Shown in pieces: positions 8,799-15,077 of a DNA stretch of 64,000 bases. Position numbers and translations under genes: made by a program. The notes beneath the pieces were generated by a model that was given only the letters and a program-made list of their open reading frames with translations, was not told where the DNA came from and ran no database searches. Each line of letters starts with the position of its first letter. The first letter of the stretch is position 1. This DNA is from Oligoflexia bacterium (GTDB lineage Bacteria > Bdellovibrionota > Bdellovibrionia > Bdellovibrionales > Bdellovibrionaceae), in contig BOLD01000009.1 in the NCBI GenBank assembly GCA_016861345.1, positions 62,001 through 126,000 on the forward strand, given 5' to 3'.

Positions 8799-9281
8799 AT
8801 GAATATAGAGCCAAAGATTGAAATTATTAAAGAAAAAAAGTTAGTTGGAAACCGTCATTCCATCAGCGTTGCTCGATACGAGGTCGGGCCTCTTTGGAAA
8901 GTATTTTCTCCAAGGCGAAAAGAAATAGAAAACACTGTTTCTAACGATTTGATTTCCATGTCTATCTATAATGCAGAATACTTTTTGAATTTTGACCCAA
9001 CAACATTTTTTGAAAAATGGGCGACTGCTGAAGTTACAAACTTTGACAAAGTACCAAGCGGGATGGAGACATTCATTTTGCCAGGTGGTCTCTATGCGAT
9101 TTTTTCCTATAAGGGTTCAAGTACAGACCTTCGAATTTTTGACTACATTTTTAAGACTTGGTTGCCGCAGTCTGAGTATCAACTGGACGACAGACCTCAT
9201 TTTGAAATCTTGGGTGCCAAATACAGAAACAATGATCCAAATAGCGAGGAAGAAATTTTTATCCCCGTAAAGAAAAGATAG
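8799..9281 (+). CDS. GyrI-like (AraC effector-binding-type) domain protein
   Basis: The start at 8799 is chosen because GAGGGA lies 6 bases upstream; an ATG at 8781 would add six residues. The 160 residues form one GyrI-like small-molecule-binding domain: central PGGLYAIFSYKG and the typical ending PHFEILGAKYRNN, EEEIFIPVKK. E. coli SbmC (GyrI) of this superfamily inhibits gyrase; others bind drugs. It sits 33 bases after the pentapeptide-repeat gene in the same orientation, so they are likely co-transcribed as cargo. Confidence 0.82.
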   Translation: MNIEPKIEIIKEKKLVGNRHSISVARYEVGPLWKVFSPRRKEIENTVSNDLISMSIYNAEYFLNFDPTTFFEKWATAEVTNFDKVPSGMETFILPGGLYAIFSYKGSSTDLRIFDYIFKTWLPQSEYQLDDRPHFEILGAKYRNNDPNSEEEIFIPVKKR

Positions 9282-9288
9282 CATAAAA

Positions 9289-9310
9289 GAGTCCTCCGTT
9301 AGGAGGACTT
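9289..9310. terminator. bidirectional terminator between convergent genes
   Basis: AGTCCTCC (9290-9297), loop GTTA, GGAGGACT (9302-9309) is a perfect 8-bp hairpin. On the reverse strand it is followed by CTTTTAT. The stop codon of the reverse gene (9299-9301) lies in the loop. Confidence 0.7.
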
Positions 9311-9559
9311 GTCAAAAAAGTCGGTGTCAATGTCATCCGCATTTTTGAAGATCTGGATGACCTTCTCGCCCTCTTCGGGCTTGTGATAGGACGCTGTCTT
9401 CTCATTGTTGCGAACAATAATTTTACTAGTTTTGACTTCGGCAAGTTTCACTAAAAACCATTGAGTAATACCCAATTTTAAAAGTGAGATAACCGAGACC
9501 ATAATGGCGATGTGCCAAGATGTATCTGATACTTTTTGAATGATAAATTCCCAATTCAT
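9299..9559 (-). CDS. small single-pass membrane protein
   Basis: An 86-residue protein preceded by an excellent AAAGGAGG site. One hydrophobic segment (about residues 16-38, HIAIMVSVISLLKLGITQWFL) is followed by a charged cytoplasmic or periplasmic tail rich in Lys and Glu. Not recognised. Together with the downstream 60-aa gene it forms a reverse-strand pair inside the integrative element. A role as a coat or pore protein is conceivable from size alone, but nothing in the sequence proves it. Confidence 0.7.
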   Translation of the reverse strand: MNWEFIIQKVSDTSWHIAIMVSVISLLKLGITQWFLVKLAEVKTSKIIVRNNEKTASYHKPEEGEKVIQIFKNADDIDTDFFDKSS

Positions 9560-9573
9560 AAAATAACCTCCTT

Positions 9574-9601
9574 TAAAAAAGAAGCCCCCGTTAGGAGGCT
9601 T
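9574..9601 (-). terminator. rho-independent terminator of the 60-aa gene
   Basis: On the reverse strand AAGCCTCC, loop TAAC, GGGGGCTT (8 bp, one G-U) is followed by CTTTTTT. The gene's own TAA stop codon forms the loop, the same design as the terminator at 9289-9310. Confidence 0.75.
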
Positions 9602-9773
9602 TCTTGCGTGAGTCCATCACGGCTTTGACAAAGTTCGGATGAAGACTAATGCCAGTCGTATGATTAACATACACAAGCAAGTTGCCATTTTTTGTTTTAG
9701 ATACCTTGAGTGGTTTCATAAAAACAAACTCGGTCTGAACTTCTAATTTTTTCTGCTCTTTCACTTTTTTCAT
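9591..9773 (-). CDS. small basic protein of unknown function
   Basis: A 60-residue Lys-rich protein preceded by AAAGGGG on the reverse strand. No membrane segment. The central part (FMKPLKVSKTKNGNLLVYVN) looks like short beta strands. Its stop codon lies in the loop of a terminator hairpin, which argues that the frame is genuine. It is the first gene of the reverse-strand pair and borders the twin-hairpin region, so it may bind that DNA; this is inference. Confidence 0.65.
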   Translation of the reverse strand: MKKVKEQKKLEVQTEFVFMKPLKVSKTKNGNLLVYVNHTTGISLHPNFVKAVMDSRKKAS

Positions 9774-10111
9774 AAAAACCCCTTTCTAAAAAGTTTTTAT
9801 CAGTTTGTGGTTCGTTGCCTTTCGCAGGAAATAGAGGCAACAACCCAGCAAAACCAAGCCCCGCCGTGATGAAATAAAAAACAAAATTTAAATGACTGGG
9901 CTAAATCCAATGCCAATCGGAACGGTTGGAATGATTTGAGCAGTAAGGAATATCCATTCACTGAAGAACAAAAGGGGCTTAATCAGTTAAAGGGGTTAAA
10001 AAATGAGGGAGCAAAAATTAAAGTTCTTATTTTTGTTAGTATGAAGTCCATCAGTTAGGAAAACTAAAAAGATGATAAGCATTTGATTTGTTTTAAGAAT
10101 ATCATTGGCGG

Positions 10112-10142
10112 TTTCCCGAATTGCCCCAAGCAATTCGGGAAA
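10112..10142. repeat. perfect 13-bp inverted repeat (hairpin 1)
   Basis: TTTCCCGAATTGC (10112-10124), loop CCCAA, GCAATTCGGGAAA (10130-10142). A G-rich stretch (CGAGGGGG) follows. The shape is typical of a nick-site or single-strand-origin hairpin. Confidence 0.85.
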
Positions 10143-10155
10143 TAAACGAGGGGGT

Positions 10156-10182
10156 ATCTTCGCTATTACTATTAGCGAAGAT
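10156..10182. repeat. perfect 10-bp inverted repeat (hairpin 2)
   Basis: ATCTTCGCTA (10156-10165), 7-base loop TTACTAT, TAGCGAAGAT (10173-10182). It lies 13 bases after hairpin 1; the pair probably acts together. Confidence 0.85.
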
Positions 10183-10310
10183 TTATAGAGGGAGAAGGGA
10201 AGAAAATAAAAGAATCTAAAAAATAATCGCAAAAAATCAATTTTAGAAAAATCCGTACCTATTTACTCATCAGTGGGACGCACCACCAAACAATTAACAA
10301 AGGAGTAAAT

Positions 10311-10577
10311 ATGCGTATTTTAAGAATTGCCATCGTGGCGAGAACAACCGTTAAAGACCAAGACGGAAAATATAGTGCGAACTATATTGAAAATGAAGAG
10401 GTCAAAAAAGTGGATGGAAGCATCCACGCACAACAAGTTTTGAAAAAGATTAAATCACTTGTTGAATTGCCTTTAGGGGAAGTTGAAGCCGAGGTCAGAC
10501 CCTACGCCTTCAAGGGTGAAAAAGGCGAAGTGATTGCGGGCGAAACAATTATCAGAATTTTGTCTCCTAGAAAGTAA
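10311..10577 (+). CDS. 88-aa protein of unknown function (possible ssDNA-binding protein)
   Basis: Preceded by AAAGGAG. The 88 residues are Lys/Glu/Val-rich and predicted mostly beta, starting MRILRIAIVARTTV and ending GETIIRILSPRK. It is the first gene of a tight operon with the ATPase and the Rep-like gene (9 bases to the next). Size, basic character and position recall the small single-stranded-DNA-binding proteins of rolling-circle phages and elements, but I see no diagnostic motif. Confidence 0.72.
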   Translation: MRILRIAIVARTTVKDQDGKYSANYIENEEVKKVDGSIHAQQVLKKIKSLVELPLGEVEAEVRPYAFKGEKGEVIAGETIIRILSPRK

Positions 10578-10586
10578 TGGTGATTT

Positions 10587-11597
10587 GTGGACACATTACT
10601 TTCAATAGTGATGGCTGTAATTGCGGGGCTAGTTTTTCTAGCCCTTGCCCTATGGCTATACACTTCGAATAAGAAAAATCGAAAAATCAAAGACGCTCTT
10701 TTTCAGTTAGGAATGGGCTATAAGCGGTTCAACACTGACGGAGTTAATCAAACGCCTCAAGAGATAGATTTTAAAAATAGAAAAAAAGAATTAACTTTTA
10801 AAAAGTTCAATTATGGATTTTCCACGCTGGATTTTTACAAAAAACAGCAAGCCATCGAGGAATTATTCGGCGTTGAGATTGTTGATTTTGAACGGGTCAA
10901 TCAATTCAAAGTCATTGCAAGAAAAGCCGATTTTAAAAGCCCCGTCACCAAAGAACCAAAAGAAAGAACCGATGTCCTTATTGGTTTTGATGGTATCAAA
11001 AAACATTCTTTTGATGAAAACAGAAGTGCATTCATTTTTGCCCCGTCGGGAACAGGGAAAACACATTTTTTAAAAAACGGACCTATCAAGCAGTTGAAAA
11101 AGATGGGTGCTAAAATTCATATCATCACATCCAAAAAATCCGATTTTGAAAATGCTTACTCTTATCATAACCCGAAAGACCTAGAGCATTTTAAACAGAT
11201 ATTAAAAGACACCGAGGAGGAGCGACTTCAATGGGAAGAAATAGGATTTAGAAACAAAAAACATATCGTTTTTGTTTTTGATGAAGTTCAAGAGGCAAAT
11301 GACGATAAAGAAATAACCAGCGTAATTAAATCTTGGGTGAGAGTCGGCAGAAGTCAAAACATCTGGGTCATCTTGGCGAGCCAATCGGGAACGGTCGCCT
11401 CTTTAAGAAACATCGAGGTCAATCTTATCCCGATAAAAATTGCCGTGAGATACACGGAGTCTGTGGCGTTTGCCGAAACGATTTTTACGCCTGAACTTGC
11501 CTTTAAAAGTCATCACATCAAGCAACCGATGGGATACGGCTACATCAAGACCTCAAGTTATGTCGGCGGCAAAGTGAGGTTCTACTATGAGCCGTAA
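10587..11597 (+). CDS. membrane-anchored FtsK/HerA-like ATPase
   Basis: A 336-residue P-loop ATPase. One N-terminal transmembrane segment (about residues 4-27) is followed by a linker and the ATPase domain: Walker A APSGTGKTH (about 152-160), Walker B KHIVFVFDEVQE (about 228-239) and a sensor-like VILASQSG (about 262-269). This layout fits a coupling or translocation ATPase such as TcpA of MobT-type elements, and more loosely Zot/pI of filamentous phages. It starts at a GTG with a weak ribosome-binding site and overlaps the Rep-like gene by 11 bases. Confidence 0.78.
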   Translation: MDTLLSIVMAVIAGLVFLALALWLYTSNKKNRKIKDALFQLGMGYKRFNTDGVNQTPQEIDFKNRKKELTFKKFNYGFSTLDFYKKQQAIEELFGVEIVDFERVNQFKVIARKADFKSPVTKEPKERTDVLIGFDGIKKHSFDENRSAFIFAPSGTGKTHFLKNGPIKQLKKMGAKIHIITSKKSDFENAYSYHNPKDLEHFKQILKDTEEERLQWEEIGFRNKKHIVFVFDEVQEANDDKEITSVIKSWVRVGRSQNIWVILASQSGTVASLRNIEVNLIPIKIAVRYTESVAFAETIFTPELAFKSHHIKQPMGYGYIKTSSYVGGKVRFYYEP

Positions 11598-12348
11598 AGA
11601 TTTTGAAATCGTATCACCGCCTAAAATTGACTGGCTGGCGATAATGATAAAACGCCAACGAAAGACATTTATCCAAGCCCATCAAGATTTTGAGGACAAG
11701 GTCTGGGATAGAATCGGAAAGATTTTTTTACAAAAAGAACAGCAAGAGCATTTTAAGTTTGCCCGTTTTTTCTCATCAAAAAAGATGGGTTTGTATTGGA
11801 AGAACGACCCGTCAGAAATCTATGGGCAGTTAAAAGGTTTTTATTGGTCGCAAGAAGGTGCATTTGGTCCCGTGAAAGAACTTATCAACTTTTTGAATGA
11901 GTATGGAGCAGAGTTCAAAATTACGACTCTACACATCCGTGTCGATTACAAATACACGGGACTTTTGCCATTCAAAAAACTGCCGTTTCAAAACTTTAGC
12001 AAGGGAACCGAAGAAGTCCCGATCCGTCGGAAACTGAACGGTAAGAACAAGCAGTACAAAATTTTTAATTCAGTTTTTGAACTGACCTTTTACGACAAGT
12101 CCCAAGAAATAAGGGACAATAAAAAAGAGTCTTTTTATCCGAAGCAATACACTGATGAGCAAATCTACCGCATGGAGTTGAAACTGAAAAAAGAGGTAGC
12201 GATGGATTTCTTGCTTGAAGAAGTCGAAACTTCAAAAGCAAAACTTCAAGCCTTCTATCTCAAGCATGAACCCGAACGACAGAACGCCATTTTAAGAAAA
12301 TTATTTTTTATGGAGGAATTAAAAAATGACGAAAACACAGCAGATTAA
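11587..12348 (+). CDS. Rep_trans/MobT-like replication initiator or relaxase
   Basis: A 253-residue protein. The motif set is characteristic of Rep_trans-type initiators and phage RstA/pII-like proteins: TLHIRVDYKYTG (about residues 117-128), FELTFYDKSQEI (about 160-171) and YRMELKLKKE (about 196-205). Such proteins nick one DNA strand through a tyrosine and start rolling-circle replication or transfer. It overlaps the ATPase gene by 11 bases and the 65-aa gene by 23, so the three are translationally coupled. The substrate is probably the twin-hairpin region at 10.1 kb. Confidence 0.72.
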   Translation: MSRKDFEIVSPPKIDWLAIMIKRQRKTFIQAHQDFEDKVWDRIGKIFLQKEQQEHFKFARFFSSKKMGLYWKNDPSEIYGQLKGFYWSQEGAFGPVKELINFLNEYGAEFKITTLHIRVDYKYTGLLPFKKLPFQNFSKGTEEVPIRRKLNGKNKQYKIFNSVFELTFYDKSQEIRDNKKESFYPKQYTDEQIYRMELKLKKEVAMDFLLEEVETSKAKLQAFYLKHEPERQNAILRKLFFMEELKNDENTAD

Positions 12349-12523
12349 AATTTTAGAGGACTTTGTCCGTCAGTTGCCACGATACGAAAAGTATCTTTTA
12401 AAAAATGGCATTGAGAAAACCATGCGGGAATACCTGAACCTGACACGGGAGCAAATCACCGCCGATTTTTGTGAATTAAAAGCAGAGTGTAAGCGTGTAG
12501 TGCGTGGAGATGCAGACATTTAG
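12326..12523 (+). CDS. 65-aa protein at the end of the Rep operon
   Basis: Preceded by TATGGAGGAATT inside the Rep-like gene, which it overlaps by 23 bases. The product is charged and predicted all-helical, with no membrane segment or known motif. A regulatory or copy-control role would suit its place but is only a guess. It is the last gene of the left unit. Confidence 0.65.
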   Translation: MTKTQQIKILEDFVRQLPRYEKYLLKNGIEKTMREYLNLTREQITADFCELKAECKRVVRGDADI

Positions 12524-12666
12524 GAATTGGGTTCAATTCCAGAAAGTTTCCCGACAAAAGTCTTATATTAATTCCGAAAAACCTTGTATTTATCTTGCGT
12601 GAGGAGCAAGTGAGAACCTAAACTCAAAATACCCAGTGTTTTCAGGTGGTTAATTTTGAGTTTCCT

Positions 12667-12675
12667 CCTCCACCA
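12667..12675 (+). repeat. internal att-like repeat CCTCCACCA
   Basis: Nine bases identical to the ssrA 3' end, with CC two positions upstream also shared. It would be the right end of the left unit if the island is composite. Confidence 0.45.
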
Positions 12676-12748
12676 TTTATTTCAAGCGAACCAGCGTCCA
12701 GAGGTGGCTCGTAAATCTACAGAATCACTGAACCAAAATTTTTAAGCA

Positions 12749-12808
12749 GGTGTTCGCCTATCCATTGAGTTGGTAAGATGGTGGAGAGAGTCGAACACCC
12801 TCAATAGG
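12749..12808. repeat. interlocked inverted repeats; tRNA 3'-end-like sequence on reverse strand
   Basis: GGTGTTCG (12749) pairs with CGAACACC (12792), and ATTGAG with the outer CCT (12757-12769) pairs with CTCAATAGG (12800-12808). The order A-B-A'-B' would form a pseudoknot. Read on the reverse strand, 12799-12779 ends TTCGACT...CTCCACCA like a tRNA T-arm plus CCA, but the T-stem is imperfect and no full tRNA is present. Confidence 0.4.
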
Positions 12809-12861
12809 CATTTTTACAATGAGGTTTTGCCACTTCTTCATACTTCGTCTCTGTTAAGCAA

Positions 12862-13284
12862 TTATTCAGAGCGATTGTGGTTCCAGCCCGAATGCTCAAA
12901 ATTATCTCCGTATTTCAATAGAGCCTTATGTATTCTTTCATGCCCATTTTTCTCGTCACCTTTTTTCAATAGATGGGCCCCCTCAAGGATTTCGCCCAAA
13001 ATAGGATGGATTGCAGCATCTGCATCTGGAGCAAGCTTGCAGCTTTTAAAAATATCCTGCACGACGGATTCGACACGACCGCCAGTTGGGATCACTGCTT
13101 TCTTTTTTTCGGAGGCGGACCCAGGTTTATTAAATATTTGCATCGCGCTTAAGATAGAACTCATTCTTTCTTTTAATGCTTCATCTGCAATAAATTTTTT
13201 ATCTGGCTTCACATCTGATGTATTGGAACTACCTCCATGGCTATGGTGACTGTTTTCTGCTGCATAGCTCTGGCCGCTGAACAC
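12862..13284 (-). CDS. DnrO-like periplasmic protein (frame broken in signal peptide)
   Basis: The readable frame begins at a GTG (13284) inside what should be the signal peptide. Upstream, GAGAAGG and ATG at 13319 open MKAFLILTA and then a stop; one extra T near 13290 would join this to LSFVFSGQSYA and give a perfect signal peptide cleaved after YAA. The mature part has a His-rich start (SHHSHGG), then an all-helical domain with SCKLAPDADAAIHPIL and FEHSGW. This resembles periplasmic DnrO-type proteins, whose role is unclear. It is the last gene of the TetR-controlled cassette. Confidence 0.6.
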   Translation of the reverse strand: MFSGQSYAAENSHHSHGGSSNTSDVKPDKKFIADEALKERMSSILSAMQIFNKPGSASEKKKAVIPTGGRVESVVQDIFKSCKLAPDADAAIHPILGEILEGAHLLKKGDEKNGHERIHKALLKYGDNFEHSGWNHNRSE

Positions 13285-13341
13285 AAAGCTTAAGCAGTTA
13301 AAATTAAAAATGCTTTCATGACCCTTCTCCCTTTAATATTT

Positions 13342-13752
13342 TTATAAAATCACTTTTTTCGATTTCGCCACAAATACGCCCAGCAAAAACACACTCGCTG
13401 TCATGCTGACTGCCCCGACCAAGACAAAAACCGGTGATGCGTTAAGAATAAGTTCCATCAAAATCCCCACAGGCATTAAAATGCCAATAACACCCAGCCA
13501 CGACACGATTTTCTTTTGTTGATCACCTATGTCTAATTTGAAAAGAAGATACCCAATCAGTATATTTAAAAAAGCAAAAAGGTTACCGTGTACATGCGCA
13601 AGTCTGGCCTCGAAATGTTTCCCATTGCCATATGCTGCGGCCCACTCTGCAGCATCAGCTGCGAAGTCTCGCCAATAAATAAGTAAAAATCCATAAAGCA
13701 TAAAACCGGCCATAATGAACAATCCAATAACTATATTTTTCTTTCCGTACAT
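13342..13752 (-). CDS. four-helix integral membrane protein
   Basis: A 136-residue protein preceded by AAGGAGA. Four transmembrane helices are visible at about residues 7-27, 50-72, 82-103 and 108-130. HFEARLAHVHGNLF before the second helix contains two histidines that could bind metal or haem. Not assigned to a named family. It belongs to the reverse-strand cassette, 10 bases after the cupin gene. Confidence 0.75.
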   Translation of the reverse strand: MYGKKNIVIGLFIMAGFMLYGFLLIYWRDFAADAAEWAAAYGNGKHFEARLAHVHGNLFAFLNILIGYLLFKLDIGDQQKKIVSWLGVIGILMPVGILMELILNASPVFVLVGAVSMTASVFLLGVFVAKSKKVIL

Positions 13753-13762
13753 ATCCGTCTCC

Positions 13763-14059
13763 TTATTTTATTAATATCATTTTTGAGTTTTCTAATGCAG
13801 TAATTTCGTGCTCTTGACTTGGTGGGATCTTAACAAAGTCCTGGCTGTTTAATATGTACTTCGTTCCATCAATCTGGAACTCAACACTTCCCGCCAAGAC
13901 CAACAGAAATGCCGGTGTCGCGGTGCTGTGTTTTTCAAGTTTTTGTTTTGCTAATAAACCAATGCCCACGGCCTTGAAGCCTTCTGCAAAGAGTACATTG
14001 ACTGATTTGCCCTCTTTTTTGTATGGGACCATGTCTTTAATTGAACCTCTCGTGCTCAC
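13763..14059 (-). CDS. small cupin-domain protein
   Basis: A 98-residue single-domain cupin: GLLAKQKLEKHSTATPAFLLVLAG holds the first cupin motif with one clear histidine, and LNSQDFVKIPPSQEHEITAL the second, with a final His. Starts at a GTG with AAGGAG 6 bases upstream and overlaps the preceding membrane-protein gene by 23 bases. It probably binds a metal and a small ligand in the cytoplasm; substrate unknown. Confidence 0.8.
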   Translation of the reverse strand: MSTRGSIKDMVPYKKEGKSVNVLFAEGFKAVGIGLLAKQKLEKHSTATPAFLLVLAGSVEFQIDGTKYILNSQDFVKIPPSQEHEITALENSKMILIK

Positions 14060-14495
14060 GTATGACTCCTTTGTTGTAAATGCTTATTTTTGTTAATAGG
14101 AAGGATGCAAACGTCCAAATGGTGACCCTTAACGTCATCGCAATTAATGTTCTGGTCTCGTAAAGTCCACCAGTTAATATGTGGACTAAGAGTGCCGCTA
14201 AAATTACTGCGGAAGATCCTGCTATAATAAGGGACAAGCGTCTGGTCCAAATTGCACTTATAAAAACGCCTATACTTGCGGCGATATAGAAAAAACCCGC
14301 GAGGAAGTTAAACCACAACACAAAGGGCACATAATTGCCAGCCTCAGCTTTTGCGGTAGAGTCAAAAAACAAAACTGAACCACCCTCTTTAATTGTTAAA
14401 AGGCCGAACAATATTAAAAATGCAGCCAACACATAAATCCATGGTGGTCTTTGATGATTTAATTTTTTCACAATATTCTTTCTGGGGGCACTCAA
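14037..14495 (-). CDS. four-helix integral membrane protein
   Basis: A 152-residue protein with a basic N-terminus and four transmembrane helices (about residues 19-38, 58-80, 87-108 and 120-138). The start at 14495 is a TTG with only GGGG nearby; a GTG nine codons later is an alternative. Not recognised. It sits 9 bases downstream of the chalcone-isomerase-like gene and overlaps the cupin gene, so it belongs to the same transcription unit. Confidence 0.65.
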   Translation of the reverse strand: MSAPRKNIVKKLNHQRPPWIYVLAAFLILFGLLTIKEGGSVLFFDSTAKAEAGNYVPFVLWFNFLAGFFYIAASIGVFISAIWTRRLSLIIAGSSAVILAALLVHILTGGLYETRTLIAMTLRVTIWTFASFLLTKISIYNKGVIREHERFN

Positions 14496-14504
14496 GAGCC
14501 CCGT

Positions 14505-15077
14505 TCACAATAAGTTGAATTGTTTTAGTAAATCCTTTTTGAAGTCTTCGTTGATCGGGTGATCACCGATCCAAATTCGTAAAAATGCCAAAGCGAACTC
14601 CGGTCCATCAATCGGACCTCCCTTTTGACTATTAAGTTGAAAAAACAGCCGATCCTTTTCAAAAGTAATTGCCAAAAGGTCATTCTTTTTGACATCAGAA
14701 ATAAGTCTTTCAAGTCCCGCAGCCTTCTCTTTAATTTCAGGGCAAGAAGTTACACAATTTTTCATCAATTCCTCGGTCCAAGTAGTCGCGATGGTTTTAG
14801 CTGAGACGTTTTTTAAAAAATGAAGACGAAGTTGTTTTCGTCCTGCCATCTTTTCAACTGCTATTGGTTCAGAAATAGGCCGAGGCAAATAAAGTCCTGC
14901 GACCAGGACACGAATTCCTAAAAAAGTAACCTTTCGGAGGGCCAGGCCATTTAGAGCCAATCGTTCATTTTCTACTTGGATTTCTTGGGGAAACTCAAAT
15001 CCCTCGAACTGAACAGCTTTTGCTTGTCCAGAAAGTGTAACCAAAACGATTAGACACATGAAAAACATTTTCGTCAT
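14505..15077 (-). CDS. chalcone-isomerase-like periplasmic protein
   Basis: A 190-residue protein with a signal peptide (cleaved near AKA, residue 21). It matches the bacterial chalcone-isomerase-like fold: RKVTFLGIRVLVAGLYLPRP near residues 47-66, and the C-terminal GPEFALAFLRIWIGDHPIN. In bacteria this fold appears to bind fatty-acid-like ligands rather than isomerise chalcones. It overlaps the ABC ATPase gene by 4 bases (ATGA), which ties it to that transporter and suggests a lipid-handling role. Confidence 0.8.
   Translation of the reverse strand: MTKMFFMCLIVLVTLSGQAKAVQFEGFEFPQEIQVENERLALNGLALRKVTFLGIRVLVAGLYLPRPISEPIAVEKMAGRKQLRLHFLKNVSAKTIATTWTEELMKNCVTSCPEIKEKAAGLERLISDVKKNDLLAITFEKDRLFFQLNSQKGGPIDGPEFALAFLRIWIGDHPINEDFKKDLLKQFNLL

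Larger units (their letters stand above)
9774..10310. other. non-coding region with twin hairpins; candidate origin or oriT
   Basis: A 537-bp stretch between divergent transcription units with no credible gene. It contains two perfect inverted repeats (10112-10142 and 10156-10182) 13 bases apart. It lies just upstream of the 88-aa, ATPase and Rep genes, the usual place for a rolling-circle origin or transfer origin in small elements. AAAGGAG for the 88-aa gene ends the region. Confidence 0.5.
6368..12675 (+). mobile_element. left unit: compact integrative element (integrase, ATPase, Rep)
   Basis: Runs from the ssrA 3' end to the CCTCCACCA copy at 12667. Contents in order: XRE regulator, tyrosine integrase, pentapeptide-repeat and GyrI-like cargo, two small reverse genes, a twin-hairpin non-coding region, an 88-aa protein, an FtsK/HerA-like ATPase, a Rep_trans-like protein and a 65-aa protein. 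It has no type IV secretion or capsid genes, so it would have to be a mobilisable or self-replicating mini-element, or a phage satellite. Confidence 0.6.
12524..12861. other. non-coding junction between the two island segments
   Basis: A 338-bp stretch without a credible gene. It holds GGGTTCAATTCC (12529-12540), identical to the ssrA T-loop region; near-copies of the left-end repeat at 12561 and 12582; the att-like CCTCCACCA at 12667; and a nested inverted-repeat set at 12749-12808. Confidence 0.6.

Noticed and set aside
9996-10232. Reverse-strand frame over the twin hairpins
   Set aside because: Phe/Leu-rich product without a ribosome-binding site; it lies across both hairpins and arises from AT-rich sequence.
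6368-12675. Complete filamentous prophage
   Set aside because: No coat, adsorption or secretin gene was found; only a Rep-like protein, an ATPase and small proteins.
12779-12799. A tRNA gene on the reverse strand
   Set aside because: Only a 3'-end-like stretch is present; the T-stem is mismatched and D- and anticodon arms are missing.
12770-13249. Forward frame opposite the DnrO-like gene
   Set aside because: Antisense to a protein with recognisable motifs and a signal peptide; no ribosome-binding site.
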